64,000 nt of DNA, taken from positions 38,298 to 102,297 of the forward strand of contig NZ_JAPSKV010000016.1 in the NCBI RefSeq assembly GCF_031181385.1, read 5' to 3'. This document shows positions 17,229 to 25,730 of this stretch, piece by piece; position 1 is the first letter of the stretch; the number at the start of each line of letters is the position of its first letter. The translations under genes were made by a program, and so were the position numbers. A model generated the notes under the pieces. That model was not told the DNA's origin and did no database searches. It worked only from the letters and a program-made list of their open reading frames with translations. This DNA comes from Fredinandcohnia onubensis. GTDB taxonomy: Bacteria; Bacillota; Bacilli; Bacillales; Bacillaceae_L.

Positions 17229-17820
17229 GAATTCCACTTCCGTATTACTTTTATGCAAGAAGGATTAAAAGGCATTCGTAAATAAAAGATACGAATGCTT
17301 TTTTGAGGTCTGGCGGCACAAAATCATTCGTATAATCCAATAAAAGGAAAAAATGACCTTAGAATCGATACTGATTGTAATTCATTTCCACTTCCGTATG
17401 CTTTTTAAGCAAAAAAGATCAAAAAGCATACGCAAATCAGGAATACGAATGTTTATTAGCGGATAGGCGGTACAAAACCATTCGTAAGATCCAATAAAAG
17501 GAAAAAGTAACTTTAGAATCAACAGTAATTGTAATTAAATTCCACTTCAGAATGCTTTTTAGGCGAAAATGACCAAAAAGCATACGCAAATAGGGGATAC
17601 GAATGCTTTTTTGAGGATAGGTGACTCAAAACCATTCGTAAGATCCAATAAAAGGAAAAAGCAACTTTAGGATCGATTAGAATTGTAATTAAATTCCACT
17701 TCTGTATGATTTTAAAGCAAAAAAGACCAAAAAGCATACGCAAATCAGGAATACGAATGCTTATTAGCGGATAGGCGGTACAAAACCATTCGCAAGATCC
17801 AACAAAAGGAAAAAACAGCT
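17229..17820 (+). repeat. Tandem array of about 3.8 copies of a 154-bp repeat
   Basis: The landmark TTCCACTTC recurs with its first C at 17234, 17388, 17542 and 17696, an exact period of 154 bp. Each unit holds a hairpin CGTATGCTTTTT/AAAAAGCATACG, then ATACGAATG and the complementary ACCATTCGTA, and ends GATCCAATAAAAGG. The units are alike over their whole length. A related array with the same period lies in inverted orientation at 34073-34400. No ORF or terminator is shared by all copies. Confidence 0.85.
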
Positions 17821-17826
17821 CAACGT

Positions 17827-17862
17827 AAAAAAAGGCCCGTATCGGTTATGATACGGGTCTTG
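17827..17862 (-). terminator. Terminator, minus orientation, after the pot operon
   Basis: AGGCCCGTATC (17833-17843) pairs with GATACGGGTCT (17850-17860); a run of seven T follows on the minus strand. It lies 175 bp beyond potD. Confidence 0.7.
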
Positions 17863-17867
17863 TATTC

Positions 17868-18036
17868 AATGTCTAGCTCCATGCGCCAATAAGGCTCTCT
17901 GTTCTAGCCAATCGCTACTAAGGCAAAATATGCCATCTTTCAGTGTTTGTCATACCAAGACAGGACTGCTAGGGATGCCAGGTTAGGCACAATAGCGCCA
18001 GTCCTCAGTTGAATTCGGGCACCTTGCGCTTTTCTA
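17868..18036. repeat. Structured intergenic element, CTAGCTCC...GCGCC type
   Basis: The segment begins TGTCTAGCTCCATGCGCC and ends GGGCACCTTGCGC. It shares its ends with the element at 23557-23678 (CAGCTCCAGGCGCC...AGGCGCCTT). It resembles extragenic palindromic repeats that are frequent in Bacillus genomes. It contains no gene. Confidence 0.5.
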
Positions 18037-19110
18037 TTAGTTCTGCCCCATCTTAAATTCTAGGAAAAGCTGGTTATAGATGGCGAGGTTCTTTTTCCCA
18101 AGGTTTTCATATACCTCAAGCTTTTCGGTTAGCTCCGGAGATGGATAGAATCGTTCATCAGATACCATATCTTCAGGCATAAATTGAAGAGCCTCTTTGT
18201 TTGGGGTGGAGTAGCTGACATATTCTGTGTTCTGCGCTGCTACTTCTGCATCCAACATAAAATTAATAAACTGATGTGCGCCATCAATATTTTTAGCTGT
18301 CTTCGGAATGACCATATTATCAAACCAGAGATTAGAGCCTTCGCTTGGCACCACATAGTTTAAATCCTCATTTTCCCACATAATATCAGCGGCATCACCA
18401 GACCAAACAATTCCAATTGCAGCCTCGCGATTTTGAATCAGTACTTTTCCTTCGTCACCAACAATGGCTTTTACATTAGGTGTAAGCTTCATCAGTTTTT
18501 CCTTTGCTTCGATTAAGTGGTCAAGATTGGTATCATTCAATGAATAACCAAGAGAGTTAAGCCCCATTCCAATGATTTCTCTAGCACCGTCTACCAAGAT
18601 GATTTCATTTTTTAGGGAAGGGTCCCAAAGATCGTTCCAACTTGTAAATTCTCTTCCATCAAGCATAGTTGGGTTATAGACAATGCCAACTGTTCCCCAG
18701 AAATAGGGGACAGAGTATTGATTACCTGGATCAAAAGGAAGATCCATGAACCGTTCATCAATGTTTTTTAAATTTGGTAGTTTTGAATGGTCAAGAGGGA
18801 TGAGTAGGTCCTCTTGTCGCATTTTATCAATCATATATTCAGATGGAACCGCGATATCGTAGGTGGTTCCGCCTTGTTCGATTTTTGTCATCATCGCTTC
18901 ATTAGAGTCGAAGGTTTCATAAATAACCTTGATTCCAGTTTCTTCTTCAAAACGACCGATCAGTTCTTCGTCGATATAGTCGCCCCAGTTGTAAATCGTT
19001 AAGGTGTTCCCACCAGAGAGACCCTGAGATGAATTTAAAAGGTGGATAAGGTAGAGTAACCCACCGGATACTAGTGCAATTGCTATAAAGGCACGGATGA
19101 GTTTCGTCAT
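18037..19110 (-). CDS. potD: Spermidine/putrescine ABC transporter substrate-binding protein PotD
   Basis: A 357-residue polyamine-binding protein. TLTIYNWGDYIDEELIGRFEEETGIKV, YDIAVPSEYMIDKM, VPYFWGTVGIVYN and IGIVWSGDAADIMWEN are the family's binding-site segments. The N-terminus is one hydrophobic helix (residues 5-25) without a lipobox cysteine, so it is likely tethered by an uncleaved anchor rather than by lipidation. Last gene of potABCD; its start overlaps the potC stop by 4 bp (ATGA type). Confidence 0.92.
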   Translation of the reverse strand: MTKLIRAFIAIALVSGGLLYLIHLLNSSQGLSGGNTLTIYNWGDYIDEELIGRFEEETGIKVIYETFDSNEAMMTKIEQGGTTYDIAVPSEYMIDKMRQEDLLIPLDHSKLPNLKNIDERFMDLPFDPGNQYSVPYFWGTVGIVYNPTMLDGREFTSWNDLWDPSLKNEIILVDGAREIIGMGLNSLGYSLNDTNLDHLIEAKEKLMKLTPNVKAIVGDEGKVLIQNREAAIGIVWSGDAADIMWENEDLNYVVPSEGSNLWFDNMVIPKTAKNIDGAHQFINFMLDAEVAAQNTEYVSYSTPNKEALQFMPEDMVSDERFYPSPELTEKLEVYENLGKKNLAIYNQLFLEFKMGQN

Positions 19111-19910
19111 TTTCGAACCCCCAATCCACGTGTGTTTCCTCGTTGTGCGATAAAGTAATACCCGACAACAAGCAGCATTGTAAAGATGAACAGAAGAGTT
19201 GACAATGCATTAATATTTAAAGAGATTCCGCGCCGTGCAAGGGAATAGATTTCAACAGATAACGTTGAGAACCCATTTCCTGTTACGAAAAAGGTAACAG
19301 CGAAATCATCGAAGGAATACGTTAGGGCCATGAAAAATCCAGCAAAAATTCCAGGTGTGATGTAAGGGATAATCACCTTTGTTAGAACCTGCCATTGGCT
19401 TGCTCCGAGATCTTTTGCTGCATCAATTAGAGAAGGACTCATCTCTTTTAGTTTAGGCAGTACCATAAGTACAACGATTGGAATACTGAAGGCAATATGT
19501 GAAAGTAACACAGAATAAAAACCTAATTTAATTCCAGCCATTGTTAATAAAATCAAAAAGGAAGCACCGATAATGACATCAGGACTTACAATCAAGACAT
19601 TATTTAACGATAGTAATGTATTTTGAGTTCGTCTTTGTTTAATAGAATGAATCCAAATGGCTCCAAGCACACCAATAATGGTTGAAACCAGAGCTGAAAG
19701 CAAGGCAATCACAAATGTATTTAACACGATGATGAGAAGTCTAGTATCCCCGAATAGCTCCTTATACCAATCCAAGGTAAAACCCTCAAAATTGCTCATC
19801 GTGCCACCACTATTGAATGAGTAATACACGAGATAGAAAATCGGTGCATATAAAATGAAGAAAATAATAAATAGATACGCCTTAGAAGAAATAGCCAGTT
19901 TATCTCTCAT
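19107..19910 (-). CDS. potC: Spermidine/putrescine ABC permease PotC
   Basis: A 267-residue inner-membrane permease with six predicted helices and the EAA-loop sequence SLIDAAKDLGASQWQVLTKVIIPYITPG, which docks on the ATPase PotA. ATG 19910 was chosen over the upstream GTG 19919 because GAGGTG lies six bases before the ATG. The start overlaps the potB stop by 11 bp, indicating translational coupling. It works with PotB as the membrane channel for polyamine uptake. Confidence 0.92.
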   Translation of the reverse strand: MRDKLAISSKAYLFIIFFILYAPIFYLVYYSFNSGGTMSNFEGFTLDWYKELFGDTRLLIIVLNTFVIALLSALVSTIIGVLGAIWIHSIKQRRTQNTLLSLNNVLIVSPDVIIGASFLILLTMAGIKLGFYSVLLSHIAFSIPIVVLMVLPKLKEMSPSLIDAAKDLGASQWQVLTKVIIPYITPGIFAGFFMALTYSFDDFAVTFFVTGNGFSTLSVEIYSLARRGISLNINALSTLLFIFTMLLVVGYYFIAQRGNTRGLGVRK

Positions 19911-20718
19911 TTTTAGCACCTCGTTTCTTGCGGTTTCCAGTTGCGACCATAATTAATACCATAAAGATAATCAGGAAGACAGCTATTGTTGAACCCATGC
20001 CCCAATCCTGAGTGACAAGAAACTGTTGTTCAATAGCAGTACCCAGTGTAATCACTTTGTTTCCTGCAATTAGTCGTGTTAGCATGAATAATGATAGAGC
20101 AGGAATAAATACAACCTGACAGCCTGATTTTACCCCTTGAATCGTAAGTGGGAAAATCACACGACGAAACGTAGTCCATTTAGATGCCCCAAGGTCGCGA
20201 GCAGCATCTAGTAGACTAGGGTTCAATTCATTTAGCGAGTTGAAGATGGGTAAAATCATAAACGGAATAAAAATATAAACAGATACAAACACAAAGCTAA
20301 AATCCGTAAATAATAATTGTTTAGAGCCAATACCAAACACTTCTAGAATAGCGTTTGCTGTTCCATACGTTCCAAAAATCCCGATAAAAGCATAGGCTTT
20401 TAATAGTAGATTAATCCAAGATGGAGCAATGATTAGTAATAACCAAAGATGTTTATGCTTGGTTCTTGTAATTAAATATGCTGTAGGATATGCAACCAAT
20501 AGAGTTACAGCAGTAATTAAAAACGCATACCAAAAAGAGCTTAGTGTCATTTTTAAGTAAACGGGTGTGAAGAATGTTTTATAGTTTACTAAAGATAAAT
20601 TTCCCTCTATATCAAAAAAAGAATAATAGAGAACAAGTGTAACTGGAGCGATAACAAATATGAGAATCCATAAAGCATAAGGAATAAAAACAAGATTACG
20701 GGTTACCTTATTTTCCAT
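19900..20718 (-). CDS. potB: Spermidine/putrescine ABC permease PotB
   Basis: A 272-residue permease with six helices and EAA loop [28 protein letters not shown]. The start ATG 20718 overlaps the potA stop by 11 bp; the preceding GGGGAAAG is a modest ribosome site, so coupling to potA translation is likely. The ORF can be extended 6 codons upstream, but that would enlarge the overlap without a better signal. Confidence 0.92.
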   Translation of the reverse strand: MENKVTRNLVFIPYALWILIFVIAPVTLVLYYSFFDIEGNLSLVNYKTFFTPVYLKMTLSSFWYAFLITAVTLLVAYPTAYLITRTKHKHLWLLLIIAPSWINLLLKAYAFIGIFGTYGTANAILEVFGIGSKQLLFTDFSFVFVSVYIFIPFMILPIFNSLNELNPSLLDAARDLGASKWTTFRRVIFPLTIQGVKSGCQVVFIPALSLFMLTRLIAGNKVITLGTAIEQQFLVTQDWGMGSTIAVFLIIFMVLIMVATGNRKKRGAKNER

Positions 20719-21817
20719 GGCTTTCCCCGTCCGCATATGCCTCTAAGCGACGATCATATTCTTCTTCTGTTTCACCAAGACGCATAACATGTATTGCCTC
20801 TGGGTCAAAATAAAGTCCAATTTCTTCGCCGACTTTAGCCTTCTTTGTTGAATGCACAAGCCACTCGTTGCCATCCTTGTCCAAACCGCAAATTTCATAG
20901 TGTACCCCTCTAAATAACTGGGAATCCACTACAACTTGTAGTTTTCCTTTTTCAACAGCAGTAATTTCTAAATCTTCTGGACGGATGACAATTTCGACTA
21001 ATTCATTGTCTGAAAAACCTTGGTCAACGCAGTCAAAAGTCTTTCCGACGAATTCAACGAGAAAGTCTCGGTGCATTTTTCCTTTTACGATATTAGATTC
21101 ACCGATAAAATCAGCAACAAAACGATTGATTGGTTCATCATATATATCAATAGGGGTGCCACTTTGTTGAATTTTTCCTTCATTAAGTACAAATATCTCA
21201 TCAGACATGGCAAGTGCTTCTTCTTGGTCGTGGGTAACGAAGATAAAAGTAATACCAAGACGCTTTTGAAGGTCCCGAAGCTCGTATTGCATTTCGGTAC
21301 GAAGCTTCAAATCAAGAGCGGATAAAGGCTCATCCAATAATATAATCTCAGGTTCATTAACAATTGCACGTGCAATCGCAACACGCTGTCTCTGACCACC
21401 AGACATTTCTTGAATTTCACGATTTTCATAGCCTGCAAGATTGACGAAGCTTAAAGCTTCTTTTACCTTTTTATCTATTTCAGATTGCTTCAATTTCTTT
21501 ATACGTAACCCAAAAGCAATATTTTCAAATACATTAAGATGTGGGAATAGGGCGTAATCCTGAAACACTGTATTTACTTGACGTTTATTAGCAGGTGTCG
21601 TATTTACTTTTTTACCATTAAAATAAACCTCACCACTTGATGGTTCAATAAATCCTGCAATCAACCGTAGTATCGTGGTTTTTCCACAACCAGAAGGACC
21701 GAGAAGGGTATAAAACTTTCCTCTTTCTATTTCAAAGCTAACATTGTCGAGAACAGCTGGATCATTGTCATACTGTTTAGTGACCTTTTTAAATTGGATA
21801 ATAGGTATACTGTTCAT
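20708..21817 (-). CDS. potA: Spermidine/putrescine ABC transporter ATPase PotA
   Basis: A 369-residue ATPase. Walker [10 protein letters not shown] (~residue 41), Q-loop [11 protein letters not shown], signature [14 protein letters not shown], Walker [13 protein letters not shown] and the H-loop FVTHDQEEA are intact. A C-terminal TOBE-like domain ([10 protein letters not shown]...) follows from ~240. ATG 21817 was chosen because AAGGGGG precedes it; the longer frame to 21919 lies in an A/T-rich promoter region. First gene of the operon; no regulator gene adjoins it. Energises polyamine import. Confidence 0.93.
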   Translation of the reverse strand: MNSIPIIQFKKVTKQYDNDPAVLDNVSFEIERGKFYTLLGPSGCGKTTILRLIAGFIEPSSGEVYFNGKKVNTTPANKRQVNTVFQDYALFPHLNVFENIAFGLRIKKLKQSEIDKKVKEALSFVNLAGYENREIQEMSGGQRQRVAIARAIVNEPEIILLDEPLSALDLKLRTEMQYELRDLQKRLGITFIFVTHDQEEALAMSDEIFVLNEGKIQQSGTPIDIYDEPINRFVADFIGESNIVKGKMHRDFLVEFVGKTFDCVDQGFSDNELVEIVIRPEDLEITAVEKGKLQVVVDSQLFRGVHYEICGLDKDGNEWLVHSTKKAKVGEEIGLYFDPEAIHVMRLGETEEEYDRRLEAYADGESHGK

Positions 21818-22090
21818 AGTAACCCCCTTCTTTCTATTGATAGAGAAAAGATTCTTAACGCAATCCGGCATAATTATACACGAATCGGCAAAAAATTCAA
21901 TAATAATTATAATTGTCAAGTCTGAAATGTATGGAAGACTATTTTCTCAGATGTGTATAGGACATTCAGATTAGGGAAAAATTCACATTTTTAGTAAAAG
22001 GTTATATCGATTTCATTGACCAAAGACGAAAATAGAAATATAATTATAGTACAATTTAAAATACTCTTTCTTTAATGAGTTAATTGAATA

Positions 22091-22175
22091 AGTAAGGGCA
22101 AATTCATTGAAAGATGAAGACGCAAAACTATAGGGGCTAAAGTCCAAATGGACATGCCAGCCAGTTACCGAGTAC
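22091..22175 (+). ncRNA. Cyclic di-GMP riboswitch (GEMM-I)
   Basis: The segment has the GEMM-I consensus elements in order: AGGGCAAA, a CATTGAAAGATG hairpin with GNRA loop, GACGCAAAACTATAGGGGCTAA, a second hairpin GTCCAAATGGAC, and GCCAGCCAGTTACCG. It lies in the leader of the GGDEF gene and is followed by a terminator, so it should control that gene in response to the gene product's own signal. Confidence 0.88.
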
Positions 22176-22196
22176 AGCTCGTATCGAAAGAACGCA

Positions 22197-22230
22197 GATT
22201 AATCGGTATATGATTAGTCTTTTTTTTATA
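22197..22230 (+). terminator. Expression-platform terminator of the c-di-GMP riboswitch
   Basis: GATTAATC (22198-22205) pairs with GATTAGTC (22212-22219, one G-U pair) and eight or more T follow. It sits about 25 bases after the aptamer and about 105 bases before the GGDEF start. Confidence 0.8.
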
Positions 22231-22334
22231 CAAATTTATTAACAATATGCTACTACTATATTACTAGATTTTTGGAATTGGAACTGTTCAAACGACTTTT
22301 GGAACATCCTCTAAAAAAATTTGGAAGTGATTAC

Positions 22335-23525
22335 ATGGAGAAAACAATCCAGAATCTTAACATACTTAAAAAACTTAGTGAGTTAATTGAGAAGATTGGT
22401 ACTGAGAAGACTCTGATTTCTGACGAGGTTCGTACTTTGTTTAATCAAACATGTCAGGAACAAGAAGAACAAGAGATTACCAGTACGCTTTTAACACAGC
22501 TCCAAAAAATAAACGAACAAATGGAAAACATGCATTGGATGAATAAGCATTACCGAATCCTACATGATTTTGCTCAAGTCTGCAGTAAAACATTAAATGA
22601 ATCCGTCCTTCTCCAAAAGTCATATGAGATGGTATCACGTGTTATGCCAACTGATGCATTTTATATTGCATTGCATAATCCTGGTGACAAACATATTTAT
22701 TTAGTCTTTATTATGGATAATGGCGAACCAGCTCCTCCAAGTATCGTTGACTTTGGCGAAAATTACACATCAAAGGTCATCAAAACAAGGGAAATCGTCC
22801 ACCTCAAACATCAAAACCAGAACATAGAATATGATACGAAAATGGGTGAAGGGGACGCAGACACAAGCTCCTGTCTTTTCGTACCTGTTGTCATTGATGA
22901 CCAGGTCAAAGGTGTCATCTCAACTCAGAGCTTTAAAGACTTTGCTTACCGGAAAGAGCATGAAGAACTTTTGCAAATGATCGGTGCGCAAGTGATTAAC
23001 TCGATTGAAACAGCCCGATTATATGAAAAAATTTACACGATGTCTCGTACGGACGAATTAACAGGTTTAAAAAACCATCGTGCCTTCCATGAGGATTTGT
23101 CAGAATTGATCAAAAATGAGAACGATGAAATAACGGTTATGATGATTGATTCTGATGATTTAAAACAGGTCAATGATCGCTTTGGGCATGATGCTGGTGA
23201 TTTATATTTACAAGTACTAGCAGACGGAATGAAAACGGTATGTAATGATAAGCTTGAGGGTTATCGTTATGCCGGAGATGAGTTCATGATTCTTATTAAA
23301 AATAGCAGCGACACGTGTGTAAAGGAAATTTACGCGATTTTAAATGAGTTTTACAATGAAAACCCAATCATCATGGAGAATGAAAAAATCATTGTTTCTA
23401 TCAGTGTAGGTGTCGGGATATATCCACACCATGGAACGACCGTTGATTCTTTGAAAAAGGCAGCAGACCAAGCGTTATATGCTGCAAAAGAAAGTGGAAA
23501 AAAACGCATCGTAGTAGCGAAATAA
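22335..23525 (+). CDS. GAF-GGDEF protein, probable diguanylate cyclase
   Basis: A 396-residue soluble protein. A coiled helical N-terminus (to ~75) is followed by a GAF sensor domain (~80-235) and a GGDEF domain (TDELTGLKNHRAFHEDL to the end). The active-site motif reads AGDEF within GYRYAGDEFMIL, a variant found in active cyclases. The RxxD inhibitory site five residues upstream is absent (DKLEG instead). ATG 22335 follows GGAAGTG; the frame continues upstream to TTG 22272 without a good site. A c-di-GMP riboswitch in its leader implies feedback. It would make c-di-GMP from GTP to control motility or biofilm. Confidence 0.88.
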   Translation: MEKTIQNLNILKKLSELIEKIGTEKTLISDEVRTLFNQTCQEQEEQEITSTLLTQLQKINEQMENMHWMNKHYRILHDFAQVCSKTLNESVLLQKSYEMVSRVMPTDAFYIALHNPGDKHIYLVFIMDNGEPAPPSIVDFGENYTSKVIKTREIVHLKHQNQNIEYDTKMGEGDADTSSCLFVPVVIDDQVKGVISTQSFKDFAYRKEHEELLQMIGAQVINSIETARLYEKIYTMSRTDELTGLKNHRAFHEDLSELIKNENDEITVMMIDSDDLKQVNDRFGHDAGDLYLQVLADGMKTVCNDKLEGYRYAGDEFMILIKNSSDTCVKEIYAILNEFYNENPIIMENEKIIVSISVGVGIYPHHGTTVDSLKKAADQALYAAKESGKKRIVVAK

Positions 23526-23556
23526 AAAAGCTCATCCAAATGGATGAGCTTTTTAC
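23525..23556 (+). terminator. Terminator of the GGDEF gene
   Basis: AAAAAGCTCATCC and GGATGAGCTTTTT form a 13-bp stem around AAAT, directly after the stop. Confidence 0.9.
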
Positions 23557-23678
23557 TCGTTGACCAGCTCCAGGCGCCATCGGCTCGAGGTCACAAGCCA
23601 AACGCTTCTGAAGGTAAAAATCACCTTCTGTCAGCGCTCGTCTTGTGCTTGTCGCCGATAGACAGGCGCCTTACCTTT
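23557..23678. repeat. Extragenic palindromic element (Bacillus type)
   Basis: GGCGCCATCGGC near the left end is complementary to GCCGATAGACAGGCGCC near the right end; an inner hairpin AAGGTAAAAATCACCTT is also present. Sequence and ends (CAGCTCC...GCGCCTT) relate it to the element at 17868-18036. No coding potential. Confidence 0.65.
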
Positions 23679-23680
23679 TC

Positions 23681-23968
23681 TTAGTTGATATGGGCAATAA
23701 TGCCTTCTTCGTCGTCTAAGACAAGTTTGATTCCGGCATATGGGTCACGGTTAAGAAATTCGCCTAGCCATAAACGTATTGCTTCGATTAAGTTCGCCAT
23801 AATGAGAACCTGTTTTCGATCGTTTACATATACTTCTGCGGAGAATCCGTAATCATCGTCATACATCAGTTCCACTTCAACCTCTTCAGGTTTTACTTGC
23901 CTTTTTAAGCCGATATAAACACAAACCGCATTAATAACTTCTTGTTCAGAAAGAATTAGCGTTGCCAT
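23681..23968 (-). CDS. DUF2653 family protein (YxcD-like)
   Basis: A 95-residue acidic cytosolic protein resembling B. subtilis YxcD (DUF2653): LSEQEVINAVCVYIGLKRQVKPEEVEVELMYDDD, then a beta-rich section and LIEAIRLWLGEFLNRDP. Its start lies within the last codons of the upstream membrane-protein gene (overlap 13 bp), so the two are translationally coupled. Function is unknown. The gene ends beside an extragenic palindromic element. Confidence 0.75.
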   Translation of the reverse strand: MATLILSEQEVINAVCVYIGLKRQVKPEEVEVELMYDDDYGFSAEVYVNDRKQVLIMANLIEAIRLWLGEFLNRDPYAGIKLVLDDEEGIIAHIN

Positions 23969-24399
23969 GGATCAGTCTCGTTTTTCTTTCTATCTTTAAT
24001 CATGACGAAGATTTTTCGAATGATTACGATCAGAACATAAATCGCAAGAACGTTAATCATTAATCCCAAAAATGAACCAAGCATACCCATTCCACCTAAC
24101 AGACCACCGAATAAGAATCCTGCAAGTCCACCAAGCATAAGACCTTTCATTAATCCACCAGACATGAATCCACCTTTAGGAGTGGTTGGAGTAGTAGTTT
24201 TGTTTGTAACATTGTTATCATCTTTTTTCTGTTGCTGGAAGTTTGATTTATTTGTGTTTCCAATATTATTATTGAATCCTTTTTTACCTGATTTGTATCC
24301 TTTAGCTTCAACAGATGTTGGTTGGTCTTGGAAAACAAAGCTCCCAAGCGGAGAAAAAATCAGAGTAAGTGCTACTAATGCTGATAATACCTTTTTCAT
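23956..24399 (-). CDS. Secreted/membrane protein with glycine-rich hydrophobic core (often annotated Tim44-like)
   Basis: A 147-residue protein. A signal peptide (MKKVLSALVALTLIFSPLGS...) is followed by a Lys/Asn/Thr-rich linker (residues 35-75), a Gly/Met-rich stretch GGLMKGLMLGGLAGFLFGGLLGG resembling the helix pair of Tim44-like proteins, and a C-terminal membrane helix (VLAIYVLIVIIRKIFVMI) with a basic tail. It precedes and overlaps the DUF2653 gene, so they probably form a two-gene unit. The function is not known. Confidence 0.75.
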   Translation of the reverse strand: MKKVLSALVALTLIFSPLGSFVFQDQPTSVEAKGYKSGKKGFNNNIGNTNKSNFQQQKKDDNNVTNKTTTPTTPKGGFMSGGLMKGLMLGGLAGFLFGGLLGGMGMLGSFLGLMINVLAIYVLIVIIRKIFVMIKDRKKNETDPWQR

Positions 24400-24687
24400 A
24401 TGATAGAAATACCTCCATAAGTTAGTTGTTTTATTTATAATAGTATACCTTATAATTCAATCTAATGCCCTTCGTAATACCTCCTCTTATACTTTCTCCC
24501 TTATATACGATGAAAGCGAGTTTTGGTTTCGCTTTTTAAGAAAAAATAGGATTGGTAAATAATGACTAGGGAAAATCACTACAGAGGTAGGTAAAAAGTG
24601 GTTTTCTTATCCTAAAAGCGATAAAAATGGTATAGTATATTTGAAGCATAATGTTCTTCTAATAGAACTGTAGGAGAGAGGATATCC

Positions 24688-25590
24688 ATGCAAACAGAAA
24701 TTCAAATACAAAAAACATCCCTCATAGCTGATCTTAGATCTCTTTTTAAGGCAGGGGTTTTATTAGCTAATGTTCTACCTGTGTTTTCAGGATTTTGGTT
24801 AGCTATTTACTTTACGGGTGCATCTTTTCAGGACAACCTGGGATTGTTTATATATACGATGATCGGAAGTACTCTCGTTATGGCGGGGGCTCTTATTATA
24901 AACAACTGGTATGATGTTGACATTGATACAGTCATGGATCGAACAAAAAAGCGACCAACTGTAACAGGCAACTTTTCATTGAAATTCGTTCTGGTATTAG
25001 GAATCATTTGTACTGTTTTAGGATTCATATTTCTATTTTTCACTACATTTGAAGCGATCTTTTTTACATTTATAGGCTGGTTCACATATGTTGTGTTGTA
25101 CACGATGTGGTCAAAGCGCAGATTTACGATTAATACTGTGATTGGAAGTGTTTCTGGCGCCGTATCTCCTTTAATGGGGTGGGCCGCGGTCGCACCTATC
25201 GATCACATCGTTCCAATTATGCTCTTCTTGATTTTGTTTGTTTTTCAAATGCCTCATACGTATGCGATTGCGATGAGAAAATATGAAGAGTATAAAGCGG
25301 CTGAGGTTGCAATGCTTCCAGTCGTTCGCGGATTTGAGGTAACGAAAAAGCATTTTCTATTTTGGGTCATCTGTTTGTTGCCCATGCCTTTCTTTTTAGG
25401 AGACCTAGGAATGGTATTTGTCGTACTCTCGACATTGCTTAATATTGGTTGGATTATATTGAGTATCAAAGGATTTACGGTTAAGGATGATATGAAATGG
25501 GCGCGCTGGAACTTTCTGTATTCCGTGAATTATATTTTGATCATCTTCCTATTAATGGTCGTTGTTACATTACCGAAGTATTTTGGATAG
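24688..25590 (+). CDS. ctaB: Protoheme IX farnesyltransferase (heme O synthase), CtaB paralogue
   Basis: A 300-residue UbiA-family prenyltransferase with about eight helices. The first Asp-rich motif is NNWYDVDIDTVMDRTKKRP; the CtaB signature YTMWSKRRFTINTVIGSVSGAVSPLMGWAAV and the MPHTYAIAMRKYEEYKAA segment with MLPVVRGF follow. It attaches a farnesyl tail to heme b to give heme O for heme-copper oxidases. The usual WQPPHF block is VFQMPHTY here, so this is a divergent copy. TAGGAGAGAGG precedes ATG 24688. It is about 3 kb before the heme-copper cluster, separated by the ECF41 operon. Confidence 0.85.
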   Translation: MQTEIQIQKTSLIADLRSLFKAGVLLANVLPVFSGFWLAIYFTGASFQDNLGLFIYTMIGSTLVMAGALIINNWYDVDIDTVMDRTKKRPTVTGNFSLKFVLVLGIICTVLGFIFLFFTTFEAIFFTFIGWFTYVVLYTMWSKRRFTINTVIGSVSGAVSPLMGWAAVAPIDHIVPIMLFLILFVFQMPHTYAIAMRKYEEYKAAEVAMLPVVRGFEVTKKHFLFWVICLLPMPFFLGDLGMVFVVLSTLLNIGWIILSIKGFTVKDDMKWARWNFLYSVNYILIIFLLMVVVTLPKYFG

Positions 25591-25670
25591 GCTTGGCCTG
25601 AACCTCGTTACATTTTATGTAGCGGGGTTTTTTGTGCCAACAAAATATTACAACCAAATTCAACTCTTTT

Positions 25671-25697
25671 TGTCACAAATTCCACCCCTTATTCGTC
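25671..25697 (+). promoter_or_regulatory. ECF41-type promoter
   Basis: TGTCACA (25671-25677) and CGTC (25694-25697) are separated by exactly 16 bp, matching the published ECF41 consensus TGTCACA-N16-CGTC. It lies 33 bp before the first gene of an operon that contains an ECF41 sigma factor. Confidence 0.85.
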
Positions 25698-25730
25698 TTG
25701 GTTTTAAAACAATTAGTGGGAGTGGATATT

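Noticed and set aside
17229..17820. Tandem repeats as a CRISPR array
   Set aside because: The whole 154-bp unit is conserved, with no short repeat alternating with unique spacers, and no cas gene is present.
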